From Clostridiales bacterium (GTDB taxonomy: Bacteria; Bacillota; Clostridia; Oscillospirales; Oscillospiraceae), in the NCBI GenBank assembly GCA_004555655.1, contig SFHJ01000021.1:1-41790 (forward strand): 41,790 nt of DNA, given 5' to 3'. The notes under the pieces were generated by a model. That model was not told the origin of the DNA. It saw nothing but the letters and a program-made list of their open reading frames with translations, and searched no databases. Shown here piece after piece: positions 14,989 through 23,276 of this stretch (position 1 is its first letter; every line of letters begins with the position of its first letter). The position numbers were made by a program, and so were the translations under genes.

Positions 14989-15853
14989 TTACAAAACCAG
15001 AATGGATACCTACCGGCAGGAAGTAGAGGCGTATTTGAACGGCTGTTTCACAGACGCCAGCCTGCCGCAGAAGACAGTTCTGGACGCCATGCGCTATAGC
15101 CTGCTCGCAGGCGGTAAGCGCATCCGGCCAGTGCTGCTGCTGGAATTCTGCCGTCTCTGCGGCCGGGATTACCATACCGCGCTGCCGTTTGCAGCGGCCA
15201 TCGAAATGGTGCACACCTACAGCCTGATCCATGACGATCTGCCGTGCATGGACAATGACGACTACCGCCGCGGCAGACTCACCAATCACAAGGTCTTCGG
15301 CGAGGCGATGGCAGTATTGGCGGGCGACGCGCTTTTGACGGCCGCGTTCGACACCGCCGCGCATGCGGATGCGGAACCCTCGACCGTTGTAAAGGTGCTC
15401 GGCATTTTGGCCGACGCCGCGGGCGAAAAGGGCATGGTTGGCGGACAGGTGCTGGATCTCGAGGGTGAGAACGCCAATCTGCGCGCCGATGACGTGTACA
15501 CCATCCACATGCTCAAGACCAGCAAACTTATTGAGGCCGCCTGCTGTATGGGCGCTGCCGCCGGTGGCGCAAACGACGAACAGATGCAGGCCGCGCGCGT
15601 CTACGCGCAGGCGCTGGGTCTGGCGTTCCAGGTGCGCGACGACATGCTGGATGTTCTGGGCGACGCAGCCAAGATGGGCAAGGCCACGGGCATGGACACC
15701 AACAAGAGCACCTTTGTCAGCCTCTACGGCGTGGGCGAATGTTCAAGGATTATTGAGCAGCAGACCGCGCGCGCCGTCGACGCGCTGGCATGTTTTGATG
15801 ACCGGGATTTTTTGACCCAGACGGCGAAAATGCTTGCTTTCCGCGAATACTGA
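14981..15853 (+). CDS. ispA: Farnesyl/geranyl diphosphate synthase (polyprenyl synthetase)
   Basis: A 290-residue trans-prenyltransferase that condenses IPP with allylic diphosphates to give C15 farnesyl diphosphate. The first Asp-rich motif is DDLPCMDND with GRLTNHKVFGE after it; the second is DDMLDVLGD. LAGGKRIRPVL near residue 43 and the GQVLDLE block are also typical. It matches the Bacillus locus order. A terminator follows and ends the nusB-ispA unit before the OLE RNA. Confidence 0.96.
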   Translation: MNDYKTRMDTYRQEVEAYLNGCFTDASLPQKTVLDAMRYSLLAGGKRIRPVLLLEFCRLCGRDYHTALPFAAAIEMVHTYSLIHDDLPCMDNDDYRRGRLTNHKVFGEAMAVLAGDALLTAAFDTAAHADAEPSTVVKVLGILADAAGEKGMVGGQVLDLEGENANLRADDVYTIHMLKTSKLIEAACCMGAAAGGANDEQMQAARVYAQALGLAFQVRDDMLDVLGDAAKMGKATGMDTNKSTFVSLYGVGECSRIIEQQTARAVDALACFDDRDFLTQTAKMLAFREY

Positions 15854-15863
15854 CCGCACTTTC

Positions 15864-15895
15864 AATGCGCTGCACGCCTGCAGCGCATTGTTTTT
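15864..15895 (+). terminator. Terminator after ispA
   Basis: AATGCGCTGCA-CGCC-TGCAGCGCATT, an 11-bp perfect stem (15864-15889), followed by GTTTTT. It separates ispA from the OLE RNA. Confidence 0.92.
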
Positions 15896-15916
15896 ACTTT
15901 ATTCATGAATATACGC

Positions 15917-15945
15917 TTGTATATACAAATAAAATATGCTATACT
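15917..15945 (+). promoter_or_regulatory. Promoter of the OLE RNA, with a palindrome over the -35
   Basis: TTGTAT (15917-15922), 17 nt, TATACT (15940-15945): a sigma-A promoter that would start near 15952. The 12-bp perfect palindrome TTGTATATACAA (15917-15928) covers the -35 and could be an operator. Confidence 0.65.
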
Positions 15946-15951
15946 CAGCTT

Positions 15952-16560
15952 GCAATGGCGCAGTATCCTAGTCGGTTCAACCGGATTCGGGGAAGGGCCT
16001 AAAAATCCTTTGAAGGGCACATCTGTGAAACCTCTGGTGTCTGCTTCTTACGCCCAGTCTGGGGTGGATGCTGGGGGAAGGCGTTATGCCTGCGGCTTCA
16101 GGGCAGTCTTTAATGGCATAAAGATCCAGACCCTGCTGCTGTGGAGACCGGATATTGTGCAGGAGCGTACTCCCCATGTGGTAAGCGACTTCTGTACGAT
16201 ACCGGATATGAACCTGCATTGCGGTGCTACCCGGCTTTACGCCGTGAACGCTGTGTGCAGTGTAGCCTGCCTTGCGTGAACAGGTCGGGAAAGGGGAGCC
16301 AAGCGTCCGTCGCCATGGCCTTGGCGTCAGGACGATATCTCCTTGAAAGTCTGTTTGCAAAAGAGGATAAGAGCCGGGGAAGACCGCTGTGGAAAGCACC
16401 TAGGCTGTCTTAAAACGAGCAGATATGGGATTGCGGTACGGACTAAGTGGCAATCGGGTAACGGTAGCGGCAACGTACCGGCTTGCGCATCAAAGGGAAA
16501 CCGCCTTTCCGGCGACGGGAGGCTGCGCATGGGGAAAACAAACCCGACCTAAGCCGTAAG
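15952..16560 (+). ncRNA. ole: OLE RNA (ornate large extremophilic RNA)
   Basis: About 600 nt with no credible protein frame, its own promoter, and the diagnostic place between ispA and a small membrane protein gene just before dxs. This is the known context of OLE, one of the largest structured bacterial ncRNAs. OLE forms a membrane ribonucleoprotein with OapA and is linked to cold, alcohol and Mg2+ stress. The sequence holds many local helices, for example CGGTACG/CGTACCG (16434-16440 with 16474-16480) and several purine-rich loops. Short ATG frames at 15905-16279 and 16141-16413 have no ribosome sites. The 3' end is estimated from where purine-rich structured sequence gives way to the oapA leader. 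Confidence 0.85.
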
Positions 16561-16599
16561 ATTAATCATGTCTGCTGCCATTGCACGATTGCAGTCTAT

Positions 16600-16628
16600 G
16601 CTTCCGCGCGCCTTCTGCGCGCGGAAGC
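16600..16628 (+). other. Strong hairpin between OLE RNA and oapA
   Basis: GCTTCCGCGCG (16600-16610), 7-nt loop, CGCGCGGAAGC (16618-16628): an 11-bp perfect stem, 12 nt before the oapA ribosome site. No T-run follows, so it is more likely a processing or stability element, or the 3' border of OLE, than a terminator. Confidence 0.5.
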
Positions 16629-16651
16629 TGCTACGCATTTGGAGGGTTTTT

Positions 16652-17236
16652 GTGTCACAGCAAAAAAAGAAAAAAGGCGGCAAGAAACCGGGTCCCGACT
16701 ATAAATGGATCGTTCTGATCTTCCTTTGCACAATGCTCATCTCGGCGGTCATGTCCTTCGTGTCGACGAACCTGCTCGAAGGCTCCGGCATGCTCGTTTC
16801 ATTTATCATCCTGATCTGCATCATCCTCATCGGCATTGTTTTTGACATCATCGGTGTGGCCGTAACAGCTGCCGACGAGGCGCCGTTTCACTCCATGGCC
16901 TCCCGCAAGATTCCCGAGGCCGTTGACGCGCTGCGCCTGATCCGGAACGCTGAGCGCGTGTCGTCGTTCTGCAACGACGTCATCGGCGATATCTGCGGCG
17001 TTATCTCGGGTTCCGCCTCCGCCGTCATTGCCGCGCGCGTGCTGCTGCTGCGTCCGGGCTACCGGGAGGCCGTTTTGAATCTGCTCATGTCGGCGCTCGT
17101 CGCGGGCCTCACCGTCGGCGGCAAGGCGTTCGGCAAGACCATTGCCATGCAGTCGAGCATCCAGGTCGTGCGGCTTGCCGCGCGCGCACTGCACTTTTTC
17201 AGAACGTTCCCCAAAAAACTGCACGGAAAGAAATAA
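16652..17236 (+). CDS. oapA: OLE-associated membrane protein OapA
   Basis: A 194-residue membrane protein that binds OLE RNA and anchors it to the membrane. The N-terminus is very basic (QQKKKKGGKKPG), then two hydrophobic segments (about 20-40 and 50-72), the conserved DEAPFHSMAS stretch (about 80), and two more hydrophobic segments (about 115-155). The start is GTG 16652, with GGAGG 6 nt upstream; the open frame extends back to an ATG at 16568 that has no ribosome site and lies across the hairpin. It sits directly between OLE and dxs, the expected position. The family has been compared with CNNM/DUF21 Mg2+ transporters. Confidence 0.85.
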   Translation: MSQQKKKKGGKKPGPDYKWIVLIFLCTMLISAVMSFVSTNLLEGSGMLVSFIILICIILIGIVFDIIGVAVTAADEAPFHSMASRKIPEAVDALRLIRNAERVSSFCNDVIGDICGVISGSASAVIAARVLLLRPGYREAVLNLLMSALVAGLTVGGKAFGKTIAMQSSIQVVRLAARALHFFRTFPKKLHGKK

Positions 17237-17260
17237 ACGCGCAGGACAACGAGGTTTTTC

Positions 17261-19105
17261 ATGATTTTACAGTCCATCCATTCCCGGCAGGATCTGCTGT
17301 GCCTGACAAGCGCGCAGGACGCGCAGCTTTGCCGGGAAATCCGCTCGTTTCTCATTGAAAACGTCGCGCAGACGGGCGGGCATCTGGCGTCGAATCTCGG
17401 CATCGTCGAGACGACGCTCGCTATCCACAAGGTGTTTGATACCAGCCGTGACCGGCTCGTCTTCGACGTTGGTCACCAGTGCTATGTGCATAAAATGCTC
17501 ACGGGCCGCATGGAGCAGTTCGACCGCCTGCGCAAGCTCGGCGGCATCGCAGGCTTTCCCAAGCCGTGCGAGAGCGTGCACGACGCGTTCATCGCTGGTC
17601 ACGCGTCCAACGCAGTTTCTGTGGCGCTGGGCATGGCAAGGGCCAGAACGCTGGAAAAACAGGATTACAGCGTCATTGCGCTTCTGGGCGACGGCGCGCT
17701 CACAGGCGGCCTTGCCTACGAGGGGCTCAACAACGCCGGCTTCAGCCGCGAGCCGATGATCGTCATTTTGAACGACAACGGCATGTCCATCACGCCGAAC
17801 GTGGGCGCCATCTCACGCTATCTTTCCAAGGCGCGGCTGCGTCCGCGCTACATCGATTTTAAGCTCCGCTACCGCAATCTCACATCCAAAATCCCCGGCG
17901 GACAAGCCCTGTATGCCTTCACGCACAAGCTCAAAGCAAGACTTCGCCGCAGCCTGATCGGCACGACCATCTTTGAAAATCTGGGCTTTACCTACCTTGG
18001 CCCCATCGACGGGCACAATACAGACGATATTGTTGCCGCGCTCAGAACGGCCGTCCGCCTGCGTGAGCCTGTGCTCGTGCATCTCATCACAAAAAAGGGA
18101 AAGGGCTATGCGCCTGCCGAGCGCGCGCCGCAGGATTTTCACGGCGTGGGCCGCTTTGACCCTGAGACGGGCTTTCTGAATGCAAGCGGGACGGGAAGTT
18201 TTTCCGGCGAATTTGGCCGGACGCTTGAGCAATGCGCCAAAGAGGACGCACGCGTATGCGCCATCACGGCCGCGATGCAGCACGGAACCGGCCTCGGTGG
18301 CTTTGCAAAGATGTTCCCCGAGCGGTTTTTTGACGTCGGCATTGCAGAAGAGCACGCTGTATCCATGGCGGCCGGGCTTGCCAAGCAGGGCCTGATACCC
18401 GTTGTGGCGGTCTATTCCACTTTTTTGCAGCGCGCGTATGACATGCTGCTACACGACGTGGCGCTTTTGCATCTGCACGTCGTCTTTGCCGTCGACCGGG
18501 CCGGTCTTGTCGGAGAGGACGGCGAGACCCACCACGGTGCGTTCGACCCCGGCTTTTTGACGCAAATCCCCGGCATGCGCGTCTACGCGCCGGCAAACTT
18601 TGCAGAGCTGCGGCAGATGCTGCGCGAAGCTGTTTTCACCTGCAAAGGTCCCGCGGCCGTTCGCTATCCGCGCGGCGGCGAGGGGCAGTATACTGCCTGC
18701 ACATCGTCGCCGCTCATCGAAACAGGAAGCGACTGCACCGTCGTCACCTACGGCACGACGGTAAATGATGTGCTCACTGCCGCGGCGCGCTGCCGCGAAG
18801 ACGGTTGGTCGCCCGAGATTCTCAAGCTGCCCACGCTCGCGCCGCTGGATATTGAGGCCGTGGCCGCGTCGGTCAAAAAAACCGGAACGCTCGTGATGGT
18901 CGAAGAGTGCGCCGAACAGGCCTGTATTGCACCGCGCGTGTTCTCGGCGCTCTCGGAGCGCGGACTGCAGTTCTCCTGCGCGCACCGCTCGCTTGGCAGG
19001 CGGTTCATGACGCACGGCTCCGTCAGTCAGCTGCGCGCGCTGGCGGGTATTGACGCAGATGGAATCTATCGCCTGATTCAGGAGGTCATACACCATGAAG
19101 CATAA
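17261..19105 (+). CDS. dxs: 1-deoxy-D-xylulose-5-phosphate synthase
   Basis: A 614-residue thiamine-diphosphate enzyme that joins pyruvate and glyceraldehyde-3-phosphate, the first step of the MEP isoprenoid pathway. LVFDVGHQCYVHKMLTGR, GDGALTGGLAYEGLN with the distal NDN, and RFFDVGIAEEHAVSMAAGLA mark the cofactor-binding domains; the transketolase C-terminal domain is complete. GAGG lies 6 nt before the ATG. It shares the pathway with ispA upstream. The 3' end overlaps tlyA by 11 nt. Confidence 0.97.
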   Translation: MILQSIHSRQDLLCLTSAQDAQLCREIRSFLIENVAQTGGHLASNLGIVETTLAIHKVFDTSRDRLVFDVGHQCYVHKMLTGRMEQFDRLRKLGGIAGFPKPCESVHDAFIAGHASNAVSVALGMARARTLEKQDYSVIALLGDGALTGGLAYEGLNNAGFSREPMIVILNDNGMSITPNVGAISRYLSKARLRPRYIDFKLRYRNLTSKIPGGQALYAFTHKLKARLRRSLIGTTIFENLGFTYLGPIDGHNTDDIVAALRTAVRLREPVLVHLITKKGKGYAPAERAPQDFHGVGRFDPETGFLNASGTGSFSGEFGRTLEQCAKEDARVCAITAAMQHGTGLGGFAKMFPERFFDVGIAEEHAVSMAAGLAKQGLIPVVAVYSTFLQRAYDMLLHDVALLHLHVVFAVDRAGLVGEDGETHHGAFDPGFLTQIPGMRVYAPANFAELRQMLREAVFTCKGPAAVRYPRGGEGQYTACTSSPLIETGSDCTVVTYGTTVNDVLTAAARCREDGWSPEILKLPTLAPLDIEAVAASVKKTGTLVMVEECAEQACIAPRVFSALSERGLQFSCAHRSLGRRFMTHGSVSQLRALAGIDADGIYRLIQEVIHHEA

Positions 19106-19898
19106 AGAGCGGCTGGACGTTTTGCTTGTCGAGCTCGGCCTGTGCGAGTCGAGAAGCAAGGCACAGGCCACCATCATGGCAGGTGAGGTCTATGTCAATG
19201 CGCAGAAAGCCGACAAGCCCGGACTGGAAGTTGACATAACTTCAAAAATCGAGGTGCGCGGCAGCGCGTGTCCGTATGTCAGCCGCGGCGGGCTGAAGCT
19301 GGAAAAGGCGCTGCGCGACTTTGGTGTCGACCCCACGGGCTATGTGTGCAGCGACTCCGGCGCATCCACGGGCGGCTTTACCGACTGCCTGCTGCAGCAA
19401 GGCGCAAAAAAGGTTTTTGCCATCGACGTTGGCTACGGGCAGTTGGCGTGGAAAATTCGCTCCGATCCGCGCGTAGTCACAATGGAGCGGACAAATATCC
19501 GCTATGTCACGCCGGAGGATCTGGGCGAGCTGCTTGACCTGTCTGTGGTTGACGTGTCCTTTATCTCGCTGAAGCTCGTTCTGCCCGTCATCCAAAAGCT
19601 CCTGAAGCCCACGGGGCAGGTGCTGTGCCTCATCAAACCGCAGTTTGAAGCGGGGAAGGAGAAGGTCGGCAAGAAGGGCGTGGTGCGTGACGCGGCCGTG
19701 CATGAGGAAGTGCTGCAGAATTTTATCGAACTGGCCGGCTCGCTCGGCTTTGCGCTTAAAAATCTCACCTATTCTCCGGTCAAAGGGCCGGAGGGGAATA
19801 TCGAGTTTCTTGCTCATCTTTCGATGCAGCCGGGCCCGGCGTGCGAGGTCAGTCCCGCGGCGCTGGTCGCTGAGGCGCATCGGGCGCTGAAAGGATAA
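19095..19898 (+). CDS. tlyA: TlyA-family rRNA methyltransferase/hemolysin-like protein
   Basis: A 267-residue protein with an N-terminal S4 RNA-binding domain (about 1-65: RLDVLLVELGLCESRSKAQA) and an FtsJ-type methyltransferase domain (DSGASTGGFTDCLLQQGAKK, then DVGYGQLAWKIR). TlyA methylates 2'-O positions of ribosomal RNA in mycobacteria; the Firmicute YqxC homologue is less studied. It overlaps dxs by 11 nt, with the ribosome site (AGGAGG) inside dxs. Confidence 0.93.
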   Translation: MKHKERLDVLLVELGLCESRSKAQATIMAGEVYVNAQKADKPGLEVDITSKIEVRGSACPYVSRGGLKLEKALRDFGVDPTGYVCSDSGASTGGFTDCLLQQGAKKVFAIDVGYGQLAWKIRSDPRVVTMERTNIRYVTPEDLGELLDLSVVDVSFISLKLVLPVIQKLLKPTGQVLCLIKPQFEAGKEKVGKKGVVRDAAVHEEVLQNFIELAGSLGFALKNLTYSPVKGPEGNIEFLAHLSMQPGPACEVSPAALVAEAHRALKG

Positions 19899-19901
19899 GC
19901 C

Positions 19902-20771
19902 ATGAAAGTTGTCATGACACCGAATCCCTACCGGGACAAGCAGTTCAAATATGCCGAGCAGGCCAAGCAGATCTTGCTCGAAAGCGGCGTCGAGGTCGCC
20001 ATGTGCCTGCCGTTTGACGTCGACCGCGGCTATGAGCTGCCGCAGCATCTGACGTTCTCCGATCTGAAAACGCAGATCCGCGACGCGGACATGCTCATCT
20101 GCTTCGGCGGCGACGGCACGATTCTGCACGCGTCCAAGATTGCAACCGCACACAATATCCCGGTGCTGGGCGTAAACATCGGCACGATGGGCTTTATCGC
20201 CGAGCTGGAGGCGGGGGAACTGGATCTGCTGCGCAAGCTCGCCGCAGGCGAGTACACGCTTGAGACGCGCAGCATGATCGACGTCACGCTTACAAGCGGC
20301 AGCCAGACGGTGCTGCATGAAACTGCGCTCAACGACGCGGTCATCACCAAGGGTGCCATTGCGCGCGTCATTCAGCTCACCGTCTGCTGTGACGGCGTGG
20401 AGGCCACAAGCTATTCCGGCGACGGCCTCATTGTCTGCACGCCAACAGGCTCGACCGCGTACTCCATGTCGGCCGGCGGGCCGATTATTGAGCCGTCGGC
20501 CAAGAACCTGCTCATCACTCCCATCTGCGCGCATGCGATGCTGGCCAAAAGCATTGTCATCTCGCCACGGCGCGTCATCTCAGTCAAGATCGGAAAGATC
20601 GGCCGCCACAACGCATTCTTGTCGATCGACGGCGGCAGGGCTTACCGGCTCAATACCGGCGACATCATCACCGCCAAATGCTCGGAAAAGGTCACAAAGC
20701 TCGTCCGGCTCAAACAGACCAGCTTTTTCGAGATCCTCAACAAAAAATTCATCGACAGGCAGAGGTACTGA
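19902..20771 (+). CDS. nadK: NAD kinase
   Basis: A 289-residue kinase that makes NADP from NAD and ATP. FGGDGTILHASK holds the GGDG motif, followed by GVNIGTMGFIAELE, NDAVITKGAIAR and the TPTGSTAYSMSAGGPI block of the ATP/NAD site. It begins 3 nt after tlyA and ends 1 nt before argR, as in many Clostridia. Confidence 0.96.
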   Translation: MKVVMTPNPYRDKQFKYAEQAKQILLESGVEVAMCLPFDVDRGYELPQHLTFSDLKTQIRDADMLICFGGDGTILHASKIATAHNIPVLGVNIGTMGFIAELEAGELDLLRKLAAGEYTLETRSMIDVTLTSGSQTVLHETALNDAVITKGAIARVIQLTVCCDGVEATSYSGDGLIVCTPTGSTAYSMSAGGPIIEPSAKNLLITPICAHAMLAKSIVISPRRVISVKIGKIGRHNAFLSIDGGRAYRLNTGDIITAKCSEKVTKLVRLKQTSFFEILNKKFIDRQRY

Positions 20772-20772
20772 A

Positions 20773-21228
20773 ATGAAATCGAACCGACAGAACAAAATCC
20801 TCGAACTGATTGCCGAGCACGATATTGAAACGCAGGAACAACTGCTTGGCGAGTTGATGGCCTGCGGCTTTCAGGCTACACAGGCCACCATTTCGCGCGA
20901 TATCAAGCAGCTTCGCCTCATCAAAGAGCTGGGGCCGAACGGCACCTACCGCTATCAGGCCGCTGCCGGGCCCACCGAGCACGTGTTTTCCTCACGGCTG
21001 AACAATATCTACCAGCAGTGTGTGACAAGCGCCGAGTGCGCGCAGAATCTGATCGTCATCAAAACCATGCCGGGCCTTGCGTCTGCGGCGTGCTCGGCGC
21101 TGGACAAGATGCAGCTGCCTGAGATCATCGGCACGCTGGCAGGCGACGACACCGGCTTTGTCGTCATGAAGGATACTGCGTCTGCTGCGGCGCTGTGCGC
21201 CGAGATCAAAGCGCAGATCACGCACTGA
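20773..21228 (+). CDS. argR: Arginine repressor ArgR
   Basis: A 151-residue ArgR/AhrC regulator. The N-terminal winged helix contains ATQATISRDIKQLRL; the C-terminal hexamer domain contains IGTLAGDDTGFVV, which binds arginine between trimers. It represses arginine synthesis and activates catabolism. The start is the ATG at 20773 with AGAGG 7 nt upstream; the longer frame from 20317 lies within nadK. No ARG box was searched for systematically. Confidence 0.95.
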   Translation: MKSNRQNKILELIAEHDIETQEQLLGELMACGFQATQATISRDIKQLRLIKELGPNGTYRYQAAAGPTEHVFSSRLNNIYQQCVTSAECAQNLIVIKTMPGLASAACSALDKMQLPEIIGTLAGDDTGFVVMKDTASAAALCAEIKAQITH

Positions 21229-21261
21229 GTATTACAGGCAGTTCCGCTTGGAGGTTTGCTT

Positions 21262-22926
21262 ATGCTGAGCGTGCTCCACATTGAAAATATTGCCGTCATT
21301 GAACAGGCTGACATCCGCTTTGACGCAGGCTTCAACGTCCTCACCGGCGAAACCGGTGCGGGCAAATCCATCGTCATTGACGCCATTTCCGCCATTCTTG
21401 GCGAGCGGACCTACCGCGACGTCATCCGCACCGGCAGCAGCCGCGCCAGCGTCAGCGCCGTCTTTACGCCTGCTCCCGGGCCGGACTGGTTTGCAGAGAA
21501 CCAGATTGACTATGACCCCGACGAGCTTCTGGTGCAGCGTGACATTTTCCTCGATGGAAAAAACGTCTGCCGTGTAAATGGAAAGCCCGTCACGGTGGCG
21601 ATGCTCAAAAAGCTGGGCGCGCTGCTTGTCAGCATCCACGGCCAGCACGACTCGCAGCAGCTGTTTGACGAGGCCAATCACCTGACGTTTCTGGACCTTT
21701 TTGCGCAGAACGAGCCCCAGCGCCTGCGCTATGCCGAAGCGTTTGACGCGGCGCAGCGTGTACGGCGCGAGATCGACCGCCTCAGCATGGACGAGGGAGA
21801 AAAGCTGCGCCTGCAGCAGACGCTCTCCGATCAGATCGCAGAGATCGAGCGCGCGGAGCTTACCTGCGGCGAGGATGAAGCACTCGAGACGCGCAGAAAG
21901 ACGCTGCAGAACGCGGAAAAGCTGACGATCGCACTGCAAAACGCCGTGGGCGCGCTCTACGGCGACGAGTCGTCCGATGGCGCGGCAGGGCTCATCTCCG
22001 AGGCGGCGCACGTGCTATCGCGCGTCAGCCGCTACTCCGATGAGCTGGCAGAAGCCAGCCGGAAGGTGGAAGAGCTCTCCTATGCCGCGCAGGATGCAGC
22101 CGACGAGCTGCGCGCGATGCTTGACGATCTCACGTATTCCGGTGAGGAGCTCGAGCAGATCGAATCGCGGCTCGATACGCTGCACAAGCTGAAAAGAAAA
22201 TACGGCGCAACGCTCGAAGATGTGCTCGCCTTCTATGAACGGGCGAAGGCGCAGCTCGATGAGATTGAATTCTCTTCTGATCGCATCGCACGGCTGCAGG
22301 AGCAGCTCAAAACGCTTGACGCAGAGCTGCAAGAGCAGGCGCAAGCGCTGCGCAAAACACGTCTGGAGACTGCTGAGCGGCTGCAGGCACGCATCCGCGA
22401 CGAGCTGACACAGCTGGACATGCCGAAGATTCAGTTTATCTGCCAGTTTGAAGAAATCGCTCCTGCTGCCACGGGTGCGGATCTGGTGCGGTTTTTGATG
22501 TCGGCCAACGTGGGCGAAAGCCTCAAGCCCATGAGCAAGGTCGCCTCCGGCGGTGAGCTGGCTCGCATTATGCTGGCCATGAAAAACGTGCTGGCCGAGC
22601 AGGACGCCGTGCCGACGCTCATCTTTGACGAGGTTGACGCGGGCGTGAGCGGCCGCGCGGCGCAGAAGGTGGCGGAAAAGCTGCGCGCGGTCTCGCGCGG
22701 CAAGCAGGTTCTGTGTGTCACGCACCTGCCGCAAATCGCAGCGCTGGCAGACACACATTTTCTCATTGAAAAAACCGCACACGGCGGCAGAACCTATACT
22801 GCCGTCACGCCGCTCGACTTTGAAGGCCGGACACACGAGCTTGCCCGCATCATCGGCGGCGCGAGCATTACGCCGACCACGCTTGAAAGCGCGGCCGAAA
22901 TGCTGCGCGCCCGCGTGATGCAGTAG
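21262..22926 (+). CDS. recN: DNA repair protein RecN
   Basis: A 554-residue SMC-like ATPase used in double-strand-break repair. Walker A is GETGAGKSIVIDAI near residue 33; a long coiled coil spans about 155-360; the C-terminal half has the ABC signature ASGGELARIMLAMK and Walker B TLIFDEVDAGVSG. The start is the ATG at 21262 with GGAGG 7 nt upstream; a TTG at 21256 is too close to that site. The gene ends the nadK-argR-recN unit; spoIVB and spo0A, which often follow recN, are not here. Confidence 0.96.
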   Translation: MLSVLHIENIAVIEQADIRFDAGFNVLTGETGAGKSIVIDAISAILGERTYRDVIRTGSSRASVSAVFTPAPGPDWFAENQIDYDPDELLVQRDIFLDGKNVCRVNGKPVTVAMLKKLGALLVSIHGQHDSQQLFDEANHLTFLDLFAQNEPQRLRYAEAFDAAQRVRREIDRLSMDEGEKLRLQQTLSDQIAEIERAELTCGEDEALETRRKTLQNAEKLTIALQNAVGALYGDESSDGAAGLISEAAHVLSRVSRYSDELAEASRKVEELSYAAQDAADELRAMLDDLTYSGEELEQIESRLDTLHKLKRKYGATLEDVLAFYERAKAQLDEIEFSSDRIARLQEQLKTLDAELQEQAQALRKTRLETAERLQARIRDELTQLDMPKIQFICQFEEIAPAATGADLVRFLMSANVGESLKPMSKVASGGELARIMLAMKNVLAEQDAVPTLIFDEVDAGVSGRAAQKVAEKLRAVSRGKQVLCVTHLPQIAALADTHFLIEKTAHGGRTYTAVTPLDFEGRTHELARIIGGASITPTTLESAAEMLRARVMQ

Positions 22927-22964
22927 TCCATCTCACCGGCATACCGGTTCTGCCGAGCTTGCGG

Positions 22965-22993
22965 TTGACAAACCGGCTTTGTTTGAGTATAAT
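22965..22993 (+). promoter_or_regulatory. Promoter of the tyrosine T-box transcript
   Basis: TTGACA (22965-22970), 17 nt, TATAAT (22988-22993): a perfect consensus sigma-A promoter, placing the transcript start near 23000. Confidence 0.9.
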
Positions 22994-22999
22994 CCATTT

Positions 23000-23257
23000 G
23001 AAATTGCTACAGCGAAGATGGGAAGAAGTACCTTTTCCATACGCACGCAGAGAGCCTTCGGCTGGTGAAAGAAGGTGTGCGCGGTTTGGGGAATACATCC
23101 CGGAGCTGCCCTCCGAACAAAGTAGGAGTGTGCCGGTCGCGCCCGTTACCGCGCGGAGCGTATTTGCGCTCGCAAAGGCCAGTATCGCAAGATACCGGCG
23201 AACCAGAGGTGGTACCGCGATGATTCGCCCTCTGCTCGTTTGAGCAGAGGGCTTTTT
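23000..23257 (+). promoter_or_regulatory. Tyrosine-specific T-box riboswitch
   Basis: A full T-box leader. Stem I has the kink-turn bases, the loop-E pair AGTA/GAA around the specifier loop, the AGAGAG bulge and the apical GGTGAAA. The specifier following GAA is TAC (23094-23096), a tyrosine codon. The T-box AGGTGGTACCGCG (23207-23219) offers TGGT to pair with ACCA of uncharged tRNA-Tyr. The terminator GCCCTCTGCTC-GTTT-GAGCAGAGGGC and TTTTT (23227-23257) competes with the antiterminator. Low charging of tRNA-Tyr would switch on the DMT transporter and tyrS. Confidence 0.93.
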
Positions 23258-23276
23258 CATGCTGGGAGGTGATCGT

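Noticed and set aside
15905..16413. Small ORFs within the OLE RNA region on both strands
   Set aside because: They lack ribosome sites, have no recognisable sequence and lie within sequence that fits a structured RNA.
22927..22960. ACCGG-CATA-CCGGT as a recN terminator
   Set aside because: The stem is only 5 bp and no T-run follows.
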